Shown: positions 9,358 to 17,501 of the stretch, piece by piece
Position numbering within the stretch: position 1 is the first letter of the stretch
Layout: each line of letters starts with the position of its first letter
Source: Acidobacteriota bacterium
GTDB lineage: Bacteria > Acidobacteriota > Aminicenantia > Aminicenantales > Aminicenantaceae
Length of the DNA stretch: 32,799 nucleotides
NCBI GenBank assembly: GCA_018894615.1
Contig: JAHIPL010000136.1
Span: 1 to 32,799, forward strand
Direction of reading: 5' to 3'
Notes under the pieces: model-generated
The model's input: only the letters and a program-made list of their open reading frames with translations
The model's database searches: none
What the model was told of the DNA's origin: nothing
Position numbers and translations under genes: made by a program

Positions 9358-10737
9358 ATGCTTAATAGTATTCGCAACATTTTCAGTATTCCCGATCTGC
9401 GGAAAAGGGTGATCTTCACCCTCCTGCTGTTGGCCGTCTACAGGATCGGGGCCCAGATTCCCAACCCGGGCATTTCCGGCGCGGCGCTGGCCGAATTCTG
9501 GGAGCAGCAGAAGGGAACGATTTTCGGGTTCATTGATCTGTTCTCCGGGGGCAACATGTCGCGGATGACCATTTTTGCCCTGGGGATCATGCCCTATATC
9601 AGTTCCTCCATTATCCTTCAGCTTCTTCAGGTCGTCTGGCCCTATCTGGAAAAGCTGTCCAAGGAAGGGGAAATGGGGCGGAAAAAGATCACCCAGTACA
9701 CCCGGTACGGCACCATTCTGATCTGTTTTATTCAGGCCTACGGCATTTCACTCTTCCTTCAGTCCATCAAGTCACCCGGAGGTGCGTCCATCGTGCCCAA
9801 TCCGGGACTTGGTTTTCAGTTCATGACCGTTCTGACGCTGACAACGGGTACGGTCTTTATCATGTGGCTGGGTGAGCAGATTTCGGAACGGGGGATCGGA
9901 AACGGCATCTCCCTCATCATTTTCGCCGGAATTGTCGTGGAGCTTCCCCAGGGGGCACAGGGATTGATTACGAAGCTGCGGATGGGGGACATGGATCCTC
10001 TGCGCATCATCTTTCTTTTGGCGCTGCTGGTGGCGGCGTTCGCCTTCATCGTTTTTGTCGAACGGGGACAGAGGCGGATTCCTGTTTCCTATGCCAAACG
10101 GGTTGTCGGGCGGAAGATCTACGGGGGACAGGCAACCCATCTTCCGCTTCGTGTGAACACGGGCGGGGTTATCCCCATCATTTTTGCGGCCTCCGTCATC
10201 ACCATCCCCTCGACAGTAGCCCAGCTGGTCAAGGTCCCGTTCATTCAGCAGATCGCCCAACAGTTCGGCATGGGTATGCCTCTTTACAGCCTCTTCTACA
10301 TAGTGACCATTATCTTTTTCACTTATTTTTATGTGTCCATCATCTTCAATCCCAACGATGTGGCCGACAATCTGCGCAAATACGGAGGATTCATTCCCGG
10401 AATCCGGCCGGGGAAAAACACCTCGGACTTCATCGATGGAGTGCTTTCCCGATTGACTCTGGTAGGTGCGATCTATCTGGCGATGGTCGCTGTTATCCCC
10501 GAGTTCATGATCACGGGATTTAAGGTGCAGGCCCTTCCCGTTATCGGAGGATTTCTGGACAGGAATCTTCCGAACTGGTTCACTCAGGGGCTGAATATCG
10601 ATTTTTATTTTGGAGGAACATCCATTCTGATCGTCGTCGGTGTTGCTATGGACCTGATGCAGCAGATCGAAGCCCAGCTTGTCATGCGGCATTATGACGG
10701 ATTCATGCGAAGAGGGCGGATCAAAGGCAGACGGTGA
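9358..10737 (+). CDS. secY: Preprotein translocase subunit SecY
   Basis: The product has 459 residues, slightly longer than typical SecY (about 435-445), with the ten hydrophobic segments expected of the inner-membrane protein channel. Conserved parts include the N-terminal PDLRKRVIFTLLLLAVYRIGAQIPNPG, the plug region SGGNMSRMTIFALGIMPYISSSIILQLL, the cytosolic loop FVERGQRRIPVSYAKR, and the C-terminal QQIEAQLVMRHYDGFM. It works with SecE, SecG and SecA. Its stop shares GTGATG with the adk start, so the two are coupled. Confidence 0.98.
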   Translation: MLNSIRNIFSIPDLRKRVIFTLLLLAVYRIGAQIPNPGISGAALAEFWEQQKGTIFGFIDLFSGGNMSRMTIFALGIMPYISSSIILQLLQVVWPYLEKLSKEGEMGRKKITQYTRYGTILICFIQAYGISLFLQSIKSPGGASIVPNPGLGFQFMTVLTLTTGTVFIMWLGEQISERGIGNGISLIIFAGIVVELPQGAQGLITKLRMGDMDPLRIIFLLALLVAAFAFIVFVERGQRRIPVSYAKRVVGRKIYGGQATHLPLRVNTGGVIPIIFAASVITIPSTVAQLVKVPFIQQIAQQFGMGMPLYSLFYIVTIIFFTYFYVSIIFNPNDVADNLRKYGGFIPGIRPGKNTSDFIDGVLSRLTLVGAIYLAMVAVIPEFMITGFKVQALPVIGGFLDRNLPNWFTQGLNIDFYFGGTSILIVVGVAMDLMQQIEAQLVMRHYDGFMRRGRIKGRR

Positions 10738-11384
10738 TGCGGATTATTCTACTCGGTCCTCCCGGCAGCGGCAAAGGCACTCAGGGTGACCTTCTGGGTG
10801 AACATTACGGTTTTCCCCGGATTTCCACCGGGGATCTGCTGCGGGCCGAGGTCGGCGCCGGGACCCCTGTGGGACTGGAGGCGAAGAAAGCGATGGATTC
10901 GGGGGGGCTGGTCGACGATGACGTCGTGAACGAGATGATTCGCCGGCGAATCGGGCGGAATGACTGCGGGAAGGGTTACATCCTGGACGGATTCCCCCGG
11001 ACCGTTCCCCAGGCGGAACAGCTGAACGCTATTAATTCAAAGCGGGAGGAAGTTGTGGCGGATATTCGGGTGGCGGATGAACGGCTGGTCGAGCGCCTTT
11101 CCGCTCGGCGGGTCTGTTCCTGCGGAGCGGTTTTTCATGCGATAAACAGAAGACCGCAGATTGAGGATGTCTGTGATGCCTGCGGCGGCCGGTTGATCCG
11201 GAGGGGAGACGACAGCCCCGAAGTGATTCGGGAACGTCTTCGCGTCTATCATGAGCTGACCGAACCGCTGATCGTCTTTTACAGGCAGAAAGGCAACTAT
11301 TTTTCCGTGAATGGAGAGGCGGATGTTCAAACGGTTTTTGCCGCCATCCGTTCGAAGCTGAAAGATTGGATTTTGGAGAACTGA
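10737..11384 (+). CDS. adk: Adenylate kinase with zinc-type LID
   Basis: The product has 215 residues from ATG 10737. A GTG at 10734 is an alternative that adds one residue. The P-loop GPPGSGKGTQ is at residues 7-16 and the NMP-binding DGFPRT at about 84-89. The LID domain carries four cysteines, C127-x-C129 and C146-x2-C149, pointing to structural zinc. The first pair is spaced by one residue instead of the usual two. The enzyme interconverts ATP+AMP and 2 ADP in the cytoplasm. Its position between secY and map is conserved in many bacteria outside the enterobacteria. Confidence 0.97.
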   Translation: MRIILLGPPGSGKGTQGDLLGEHYGFPRISTGDLLRAEVGAGTPVGLEAKKAMDSGGLVDDDVVNEMIRRRIGRNDCGKGYILDGFPRTVPQAEQLNAINSKREEVVADIRVADERLVERLSARRVCSCGAVFHAINRRPQIEDVCDACGGRLIRRGDDSPEVIRERLRVYHELTEPLIVFYRQKGNYFSVNGEADVQTVFAAIRSKLKDWILEN

Positions 11385-11391
11385 ACGGACC

Positions 11392-12174
11392 ATGATCATC
11401 TATAAGAGCCCGGATGAAATTCTCGGCATGAAAAAAAGCAACCGGATTGTGGGTCGTATCCTGTCCGAACTCCAATCCCTGTGCCGGGCCGGAACGAGCA
11501 CTCTGGAGCTCAATCAGCACGCGGAAAAACGGTCCCATGAAATGGGGGCCGTGCCCGCCTTTAAAGGATATCGGGGTTACCCCGCATCCCTCTGCACGTC
11601 CATCAACGAGGAAATCGTGCACGGCATTCCATCCGCCAGGAAGCTCAAAAACGGGGACATCATCAGCCTCGATTTTGGTGTGATCATGGATGGATATTAT
11701 GGAGATGCCGCCGTGACCTACCCGGTGGGGGATGTGACCGATGAAGCGCAGAAGCTGATCGAGGCCGCCAGAGCGTCATTTTTTGCCGGAATCGATAAAA
11801 TCTGTCCGGGTAAAAGGATTTCCGACATTTCCCATGCCGTCCAGGAATGTGTCGAGTCATACGGATTCTCCGTCATCCGCATGTTTGTGGGACACGGGAT
11901 CGGTTTTTCCCTGCATGAAGAGCCCCAGATTCCCAATTTCGGCAGCCCGGGACACGGACCGAAGATCAAGCCCGGGATGACCCTGGCCGTGGAGCCCATG
12001 ATCGCCGCCGGGCACTGGGATGCCGAGATTCTGGCCGATCACTGGACGGCCGTGACCATGGACCGCCGATTGTCGTCTCATTTCGAGCACACGGTGGCCG
12101 TGACGGAAGAAGGAGTGGACATATTGAGTTATTGGGAAGAAAAAACCTTCCAGTGGACGGGGGATTCTCTATGA
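11392..12174 (+). CDS. map: Type I methionine aminopeptidase
   Basis: The product has 260 residues. The five metal ligands of the pita-bread fold are visible: Asp in ISLDFG, Asp in YYGDAAVTY, His in [12 protein letters not shown], Glu in AVEPMI, and Glu in SHFEHTVAV. No N-terminal zinc-finger extension is present, so it belongs to the plain bacterial type I class. It removes the initiator Met from nascent proteins. It lies 7 nt after adk, and its TGA overlaps the infA ATG by 4 nt. Confidence 0.97.
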   Translation: MIIYKSPDEILGMKKSNRIVGRILSELQSLCRAGTSTLELNQHAEKRSHEMGAVPAFKGYRGYPASLCTSINEEIVHGIPSARKLKNGDIISLDFGVIMDGYYGDAAVTYPVGDVTDEAQKLIEAARASFFAGIDKICPGKRISDISHAVQECVESYGFSVIRMFVGHGIGFSLHEEPQIPNFGSPGHGPKIKPGMTLAVEPMIAAGHWDAEILADHWTAVTMDRRLSSHFEHTVAVTEEGVDILSYWEEKTFQWTGDSL

Positions 12175-12389
12175 CCAAGCAGGATGTCTATGAGTCCGAA
12201 GGGACCGTTCTCGAGACTCTTCCGAATGCCATGTTCCGGGTGGAACTGGCTAACAAGCATCAGATAATGGCCCACATATCCGGCCGCATGCGTAAACATT
12301 TTATACGAATTCTTCCGGGGGACAGGGTCCTCGTGGAACTTTCTCCTTATGATCTGACAAAGGGGAGAATCACGTATCGCTATAAATAA
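12171..12389 (+). CDS. infA: Translation initiation factor IF-1
   Basis: The product has 72 residues from ATG 12171 ([24 protein letters not shown]), the exact family length. The frame is open further upstream inside map, but IF-1 homology begins here. The single OB-fold shows [41 protein letters not shown], normal for IF-1. It blocks the A site during initiation. The start is coupled to the map stop (ATGA). rpmJ follows after 11 nt. Confidence 0.97.
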   Translation: MTKQDVYESEGTVLETLPNAMFRVELANKHQIMAHISGRMRKHFIRILPGDRVLVELSPYDLTKGRITYRYK

Positions 12390-12400
12390 AGGATGAGATC

Positions 12401-12514
12401 ATGAAAGTGCGTGCATCAGTAAAAAAAATGTGTCGGAACTGCCGAATCATCAAACGTAAGGGAAAGATTCGTGTGATATGCATGAATCCAAAACATAAAC
12501 AAAGACAAGGATAG
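12401..12514 (+). CDS. rpmJ: 50S ribosomal protein L36, zinc-binding form
   Basis: This 37-residue gene begins ATG AAA GTG CGT and encodes [15 protein letters not shown], with the C-terminus [10 protein letters not shown]. The zinc ligands C11, C14, C27 and H32 are all present, so this is the zinc-dependent form. A ggatgaga Shine-Dalgarno is 6 nt upstream. L36 is the smallest ribosomal protein and stabilises 23S rRNA near the peptidyl-transferase centre. Its position between infA and rpsM is the conserved one. Confidence 0.96.
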   Translation: MKVRASVKKMCRNCRIIKRKGKIRVICMNPKHKQRQG

Positions 12515-12519
12515 ACACC

Positions 12520-12885
12520 ATGGCAAGAATAGCTGGAATAACGCTGCCTCCCGACAAAAGAGTGGAAATCGGTTTAACCTACATTTACGGTATCGGGCGT
12601 TCCAAGTCCCTGAAGATCCTGGAGTCGGTGAAAATCGACAAGGACAAACGGGTGAAGGAACTGACCGAAGATGAGGTTAACCTGATCAGGCAGATCATTG
12701 AAAAGCAGGAAAAAATCGAAGGCGATCTTCGCAAGGAAGTCCAGATGAACATCAAGCGGTTGATGGAAATCGGCTCCTACAGAGGACTGAGACATCGAAG
12801 ACGCCTGCCGGTACGCGGACAGCGGACCAAAACAAACGCCCGGACGCGCAAAGGGCCTCACGGGAACGTGATCAAGCGCAAATAA
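12520..12885 (+). CDS. rpsM: 30S ribosomal protein S13
   Basis: The product has 121 residues. [26 protein letters not shown] and the C-terminal [27 protein letters not shown] are characteristic. S13 lies in the 30S head and makes bridges to the 50S and contacts to tRNA. It opens the alpha part of the cluster but is only 5 nt after rpmJ. An E. coli-like S4-binding leader is therefore not possible directly upstream of it. Confidence 0.98.
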   Translation: MARIAGITLPPDKRVEIGLTYIYGIGRSKSLKILESVKIDKDKRVKELTEDEVNLIRQIIEKQEKIEGDLRKEVQMNIKRLMEIGSYRGLRHRRRLPVRGQRTKTNARTRKGPHGNVIKRK

Positions 12886-12897
12886 AGGAGAGTTCCC

Positions 12898-13293
12898 ATG
12901 GCAATACCCAAAAAGAAAACAGGAAAAAAGAAAAAGATCAGGAAGGATGTGGGTTTCGGAACAGCCTATATCCAATCCACATTCAACAACACCATCATTG
13001 CCATCACGGATCAGGCGGGGGCCACACTGTGCTGGACCAGCTCCGGAACCGCGGGTTTCAAAGGGGCAAGGAAAGGCACGCCTTTCGCTGCTCAGCTCGC
13101 TGCCCGGGAGTGCGCATCCAAAGCCAGGGAATTTGGTGTCCGCTTCGTCGATGTCAAGGTTAAAGGGCCTGGAGCGGGTCGTGAATCCGCTATTCGCGCT
13201 CTCCAGTCGGACGGGTTGGAAATTAAATCCATTCGGGATGTCACACCTATTCCCCATAACGGTTGCCGTGTCCGGAAACGGAGACGAGTCTGA
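12898..13293 (+). CDS. rpsK: 30S ribosomal protein S11
   Basis: The product has 131 residues. The S11 core is [22 protein letters not shown] with [20 protein letters not shown], and the C-terminal [20 protein letters not shown] and [17 protein letters not shown]11 shapes the platform near the E site and the anti-Shine-Dalgarno end of 16S rRNA. The usual PP of CRPPKRRRV is VR here, a small deviation. aaaggagagttccc is the ribosome binding site. Confidence 0.98.
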   Translation: MAIPKKKTGKKKKIRKDVGFGTAYIQSTFNNTIIAITDQAGATLCWTSSGTAGFKGARKGTPFAAQLAARECASKAREFGVRFVDVKVKGPGAGRESAIRALQSDGLEIKSIRDVTPIPHNGCRVRKRRRV

Positions 13294-13318
13294 GGGATGA
13301 ACGGTCAAGGAGAGAATA

Positions 13319-13945
13319 ATGTCAAGTCATAGAGAAGCCATCTGCCGTCTCTGTCGCGTCGAGAGAACCAAGTTGTTTCTGAAGGGTGCCAAATGCCTGT
13401 CGGCGAAATGTCCGGTCGAAAAGCGGGCCTATCCTCCCGGAGAACACGGGCGGGATCGGCGGCGCATTCTGGGATATGGGATCCAGCTTCGCGAGAAACA
13501 GAAGATCAAACGGTATTACGGAATGTCTGAAAAACAGTTCCGGCTCTTTTTCGTACGAGCGGACAGAAAAAAAGGCATCACGGGTGAAAACCTGCTGAGC
13601 ATGTTAGAGAGACGGCTGGATAATGTGATATTTCTGATCGGCTTCGGCCATTCCCGGGGTCATGCCCGGCAGTTGATCACGCACGGGCACTTTGCCATCA
13701 ATGGACGGAAGGCAACCATCCCTTCCATGCTGGTCGGCAAGGGGGATGTGATTTCATTCAGGGAAAAAGCCAAGGAAAATGAAGACTTCAAGGCCATCGT
13801 GAAAGAGAGCCAGGGAAAACAGGTTCCCGGATGGATCCAGGTGGACAGCGCCGCTTTGCAGGCCAAAATCCTGACCTTCCCGACGCGGCAGGACATTCCC
13901 ATCCCTGTTGAAGAACATCTGGTCGTCGAGCTGTATTCGAAGTAA
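13319..13945 (+). CDS. rpsD: 30S ribosomal protein S4, zinc-binding form
   Basis: The product has 208 residues. Unlike E. coli S4, it carries an N-terminal zinc knuckle with C9-x2-C12, C26 and C31. The S4 RNA-binding domain (MLERRLDNVIFLIGFGHSRGHARQLITHGHFAINGRK, about residues 97-133) is intact. S4 starts 30S assembly and in many bacteria represses the alpha operon. A strong aaggagag precedes the ATG. The 73-nt gap to rpoA is the longest inside the alpha segment and holds a small hairpin. Confidence 0.98.
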   Translation: MSSHREAICRLCRVERTKLFLKGAKCLSAKCPVEKRAYPPGEHGRDRRRILGYGIQLREKQKIKRYYGMSEKQFRLFFVRADRKKGITGENLLSMLERRLDNVIFLIGFGHSRGHARQLITHGHFAINGRKATIPSMLVGKGDVISFREKAKENEDFKAIVKESQGKQVPGWIQVDSAALQAKILTFPTRQDIPIPVEEHLVVELYSK

Positions 13946-13955
13946 GGCAGTCGGT

Positions 13956-13972
13956 TGCATCCGGACGATGCA
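13956..13972 (+). promoter_or_regulatory. Small hairpin between rpsD and rpoA
   Basis: The sequence tgcatc-cggac-gatgca forms a 6-bp stem with a 5-nt loop in the 73-nt rpsD-rpoA gap. No U-tract follows, so it is not a classical terminator. It could be an RNA processing or protein-binding site, or chance. The gap also holds the strong rpoA ribosome binding site aaaaaggaggaaac. Confidence 0.25.
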
Positions 13973-14018
13973 GATCCGGGTGTGAAACGGGAATAGATAA
14001 GAACAAAAAGGAGGAAAC

Positions 14019-15047
14019 ATGATAGATACCGGATTTCAAAGGCCGAAGTATCTGGAATGTGATTATGATACACTTACGGACACTTATGGGAGTTTTTCCG
14101 CCCAGCCTTTCGAGCGGGGATACGGAATCACAATCGGTAACGCTCTTCGGCGTATTCTTCTCTCCTCCATTACCGGAGCCGCCGTTACCAATCTTCGTAT
14201 TCAGGGCGTCCTTCATGAGTTTTCAACACTGAACGGAGTGGTGGAGGATGTCACCGACATCATTCTAAATATCAAGAGCATTCCTCTCCAAATGAAAGGG
14301 GAGGGGCCGAAGACCATGACCCTGAAGAAAAAGGGTTCCGTCAAGGTGACGGCAGCCGACATCGAACATGATGGGGATATCATCATTCTCAAAGACGATG
14401 TCCACATCGCCTCCCTGGACAAGGACGGAGAACTGGATATTGAGATGATCGTGAGCAAAAAGCGGGGCTATATTCCCGCCGATCAGAACTATGATGAAGA
14501 ACTGAGTGTGGATTTTATTCCCCTCGATTCCTCCCATTCTCCGGTTATCAAGGTCAATTACGAAGTGGAAGCGGCCCGAGTGGGAAAACGGATCGATTAT
14601 GAAAAACTGACCCTCAAGATCTGGACGACCGGTGCGGTCAGTCCCACCGATGCTCTCTCTCAGGCGGCAAAAATTTTGCGGGATCATCTGGTTATCTTTT
14701 TGAATTTTGTCGATGAACCCCTGGAAGCCGAAAAGGCCCCATTGAAGAAGGAAATCCCTTTTTTCAGCCAGTCGGATATTCTCTCCAAGACCATCGATCA
14801 TCTTGAACTGTCCGTTCGCTCCAACAACTGCCTCAGGGCGGCGGGGATTGAACGGATCCATGAACTGGTTCAAAAAACGGAAGACGGGCTGCTGCGAACC
14901 AAAAATTTCGGCCGGAAATCCCTGACCGAAATCAAGGAGACACTGCTGGATCTTGGACTGGGGTTAAATATCGAACTTCATCCTAAACTTCTGGAAAAAA
15001 TTGAGATCGAAAGTCAGGAACCAAAAGAAGAAGGAGAAGATGAATGA
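14019..15047 (+). CDS. rpoA: DNA-directed RNA polymerase subunit alpha
   Basis: The product has 342 residues. The N-terminal domain carries FSAQPFERGYGITIGNALRRILLSSI, the dimerisation and beta-contact region. The C-terminal domain (about 255-325) has ELSVRSNNCLRAAGIERIHELVQ and RTKNFGRKSLTEIKETL, the DNA- and activator-binding helices. Alpha scaffolds the polymerase core. The start has an aaaggagg Shine-Dalgarno 7 nt upstream. The TGA overlaps the rplQ ATG by 4 nt. Confidence 0.98.
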   Translation: MIDTGFQRPKYLECDYDTLTDTYGSFSAQPFERGYGITIGNALRRILLSSITGAAVTNLRIQGVLHEFSTLNGVVEDVTDIILNIKSIPLQMKGEGPKTMTLKKKGSVKVTAADIEHDGDIIILKDDVHIASLDKDGELDIEMIVSKKRGYIPADQNYDEELSVDFIPLDSSHSPVIKVNYEVEAARVGKRIDYEKLTLKIWTTGAVSPTDALSQAAKILRDHLVIFLNFVDEPLEAEKAPLKKEIPFFSQSDILSKTIDHLELSVRSNNCLRAAGIERIHELVQKTEDGLLRTKNFGRKSLTEIKETLLDLGLGLNIELHPKLLEKIEIESQEPKEEGEDE

Positions 15048-15466
15048 GGCATCAGATCAGTCAAAGAAAGCTGCAGCGCAATTCGTCACAGAGAAGCGCT
15101 CTCCTGCGGAGTCTCATCACATCTTTTCTTGAAAAAGAACGCATCACAACAACGCTGGCCAAGGCCAAAACGGTGCGGCCTCTGGCGGAAAAGATGATCA
15201 CCCTCGGCAGAACGAATTCACTCCATGCCAGGCGCCGGGCGCTTCAGGTGATCTATAAAAGCGATGTCGCCAAAAAATTGTTTGATGATATCGGCCCACG
15301 TTTTTCAGAAAGACCCGGAGGCTACACCCGTATCATCAAGATGGGCCCAAGGGCCGGGGATGGCGCCGAGATGGCCATTCTGGAAATGGTCGGATCCGAA
15401 TTCAAGAAAAAAACCAAGAAAAAAGACAAGGTGGCTGAAGCCAAAAAAGCCGCCGCCAAACGTTAA
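15044..15466 (+). CDS. rplQ: 50S ribosomal protein L17
   Basis: The product has 140 residues. MRHQISQRKLQRNSSQRSALLRSLITSFLEKERITTTLAKAK is a textbook L17 N-terminus, and GGYTRIIKMGPRAGDGAEMAILEMV follows. A lysine/alanine-rich tail of about 25 residues is added at the C-terminus. L17 lies near the tunnel exit. It is the last gene of the supercluster. Its stop is 6 nt before the large palindrome that probably ends transcription. Confidence 0.98.
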   Translation: MRHQISQRKLQRNSSQRSALLRSLITSFLEKERITTTLAKAKTVRPLAEKMITLGRTNSLHARRRALQVIYKSDVAKKLFDDIGPRFSERPGGYTRIIKMGPRAGDGAEMAILEMVGSEFKKKTKKKDKVAEAKKAAAKR

Positions 15467-15472
15467 AAACCG

Positions 15473-15538
15473 GGGGTCAGGCCTCAATATTATACACAGA
15501 TCCAATTGGTGGGATGTATAATGTTGAGGCCTGACCCC
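15473..15538. repeat. Large palindrome (REP/MITE-like) between convergent genes; likely bidirectional terminator
   Basis: Two 24-nt arms, 15473-15496 (beginning GGGGTCAGGCCTCAATATTA) and 15515-15538, pair perfectly apart from one G-T wobble, around an 18-nt loop that itself contains the palindrome ccaattgg. The arm sequence resembles the GGGGTCAG-type palindromes linked to REP-associated IS200-like (Y1) transposases, from memory of such repeats. Its right end is the last base of the lytic transglycosylase stop codon and its left end is 6 nt after rplQ. Read on the - strand the stem is followed by cggttttt, so it can end transcription of that gene. On the + strand the tail tatttaattaat is weaker. 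Confidence 0.8.
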
Positions 15539-17325
15539 TATTTAATTAATAGGACCTGTCCGGGATAAATTTTGGATCGGCGGGTGAGGCTGTTGATGGT
15601 CAGGAACATATCGAGATCCATGCCGAACCTCTTCGAGATTTCATAAGGGGTGTCTCCCTGCTTCACGGTGTAGGAACGGGTTTCGTCCGTACCGGCGGTT
15701 CGTATAATCAATTTTTGGCCGATGGCCAGCCGGTCACCCTGCAGCTTGTTGAGGGCTTTGATGTTCTGGACGGAGGTGTTGAAGGTGCCTGCGATTTTGT
15801 AGAGGGCATCGCCCTGTTTAACCGTGTAAGTCAGATTGCTCCCCTCCCTTGTCACTTGATCTGAAGGGCTGCTCGTCCGGGTTGAGGATGCGCCGCTGGC
15901 CGGAACCTTCAAGCTTTGACCGGGCCGAATCAGATAGCGCTTTCCCAGGTTGTTGAGGCGGGCTATGGCGGAGACGGATGTGCGGTAGCGCCCTGCGATT
16001 CCGGAAACGGTTTCACCTGACCGGACATAATGGATGACATATGTGGCTTCCGGAGGAATGTAGCGGACGATCGAATCGAGCGCCTCCTGAACTTTTTGTA
16101 CATAACCCACCGGCACTCTGAGTTCATAGCTCCCCTCCGGCGTTGATTGGTGCCTCAATTCAGGATTGAGGGTGACAAAAATATCGTCACTCAATCCCAC
16201 TGTCTGAGCCAGGGAGACAAGTTTGGCCGGTTTCTGTATGGTCACGGTTTCAAATTCCAGCGGCGGCAGGGGCTCCGGGAGTTCCATGCCGTATTTTTGG
16301 GGATCCTTGATGATCAGCAGGGTGGCGATAAAACGGGGAACAAAGCGGGCCGTTTCTCTCGGGAGCATGGTGTAAAGGTCCCAGAAATTGTCGAGATAGT
16401 TGATGCGCTGCGCCCTGATGACCCGCTGCACCCGGTACTCTCCGCTGTTGTAGGCGGCCAGAGCGGTCGTCCAGTCTCCAAACATGGTGTGCAGTTCATC
16501 AAGGTATTTGGAGGCCGCATTTGCGGCTTTGATAAAATCCATCCGTTCGTCGATATAACGGTCCCTTTTTAGTCCGAATCGAAGTCCTGTGGAGGAAATG
16601 AACTGCCAGAGGCCCAGAGCCCTGGCCCGGGAATAGGCATTGACCTTGAACCAGCTCTCTATCATTGGAAGCCAGGATAATTCCTCCGGTATTCCGGCCT
16701 CGCGCAGGACACTGCAAATATAATCCCGGTACATTCCCGACCGCCGGTAGGATTCAAGAAAATATTTTTTTTCGACCGTTTGAAACCTATTTATCTCCGC
16801 AAGAACATGTTTGTTTTCCACAAGAGGAATGGTTCGGTTGTTGACCACATCGCCCACGCTCACTCTTGATGCGTAGATTTCCTGAATCCGTTGAGCGATG
16901 AGAAGACGGAGTTCATCCTTTTGCTGAATCAGAGGGGAGTCATCGCTGACATCCACTAACAGGAGAAGCCTGTAGGATTCGTCCAGGGCTTTCAAAGCCG
17001 TTTCGATGTCCCCCTTGTCCCAGGCCGCCCGGGCGTCTTCATAGGCATTAAAAGCGGTCTCCAGAAGCTCCGCAGGATCGTCCACGGATTTTGTGGATTC
17101 CTGCTCAATCGTTTCCTGAATGAATTCCCCGGTCTCGGGGTCGTCGGTCCGCTCTTCCATCCCTTCCGCTGCAGCTCTTTGCTCTGCATTTATTTTTTCT
17201 TCGACAGCGGTCTTATCATCGGCAGGAGGCGGAACGGTCTCCATCCGTTTGCTGTCCGTTGTGCAGCTCCCGAACAGAAGGATGGCGGCCATCAGCAGAG
17301 AAATTAAAAACGTCATTGATTTCAT
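15538..17325 (-). CDS. MltD-like lytic transglycosylase lipoprotein with three LysM domains
   Basis: The product has 595 residues. A signal peptide with lipobox-like FGSC places the lipidated Cys at 21. After an acidic, Ala/Glu-rich linker, a helical segment (about 85-210) leads to an SLT domain (about 213-310) with the catalytic Glu223 in LPMIESWF and the motifs ALGLWQF and AAYNSGEYRV. Three LysM peptidoglycan-binding modules follow at about 429-475, 498-543 and 550-595, the last ending at the C-terminus. The family cleaves the glycan strand to 1,6-anhydro-muropeptides in the periplasm. The gene has its own promoter and is convergent to rplQ. The exact family member (MltD) is inferred from architecture. 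Confidence 0.93.
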   Translation of the reverse strand: MKSMTFLISLLMAAILLFGSCTTDSKRMETVPPPADDKTAVEEKINAEQRAAAEGMEERTDDPETGEFIQETIEQESTKSVDDPAELLETAFNAYEDARAAWDKGDIETALKALDESYRLLLLVDVSDDSPLIQQKDELRLLIAQRIQEIYASRVSVGDVVNNRTIPLVENKHVLAEINRFQTVEKKYFLESYRRSGMYRDYICSVLREAGIPEELSWLPMIESWFKVNAYSRARALGLWQFISSTGLRFGLKRDRYIDERMDFIKAANAASKYLDELHTMFGDWTTALAAYNSGEYRVQRVIRAQRINYLDNFWDLYTMLPRETARFVPRFIATLLIIKDPQKYGMELPEPLPPLEFETVTIQKPAKLVSLAQTVGLSDDIFVTLNPELRHQSTPEGSYELRVPVGYVQKVQEALDSIVRYIPPEATYVIHYVRSGETVSGIAGRYRTSVSAIARLNNLGKRYLIRPGQSLKVPASGASSTRTSSPSDQVTREGSNLTYTVKQGDALYKIAGTFNTSVQNIKALNKLQGDRLAIGQKLIIRTAGTDETRSYTVKQGDTPYEISKRFGMDLDMFLTINSLTRRSKIYPGQVLLIK

Positions 17326-17351
17326 GGCATTGTCCTCAGTGTGAAAAACCA

Positions 17352-17380
17352 GTTATAACAGAATATGGAAAAACCGGCAA
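17352..17380 (-). promoter_or_regulatory. Extended -10 sigma-70 promoter for the lytic transglycosylase
   Basis: On the - strand, TTGCCG (17375-17380) is separated by 17 bp from TATAAC (17352-17357), and TGt directly precedes the -10, giving an extended -10. The predicted start lies about 20 nt before the ATG. A near-palindrome, agggac-c-gtccct in - strand sense (17380-17392), abuts the -35 box and might be an operator. The rest of the 176-nt galE-to-transglycosylase gap shows no gene. Confidence 0.65.
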
Positions 17381-17501
17381 GGGACGGTCCCTCTCTTTTA
17401 TCCCGATTGATAATTCATTCGACCTCCAATGTTAAAACGGTCATCCGGCTAGGTTGGTTGCCCTGTGTTCACTCCGGATCGTGGGACGGAGTACGTCGAA
17501 G

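Noticed and set aside
9772-10692. 306-codon open frame on the - strand
   Set aside because: It is antisense to secY, with a His/Asp/Arg-rich composition typical of the complement of a membrane protein gene.
17440-17501. Hairpin actccg-(10 nt)-cggagt after galE as terminator
   Set aside because: The stem is short and no U-tract follows. Transcription may read into the lytic transglycosylase gene.
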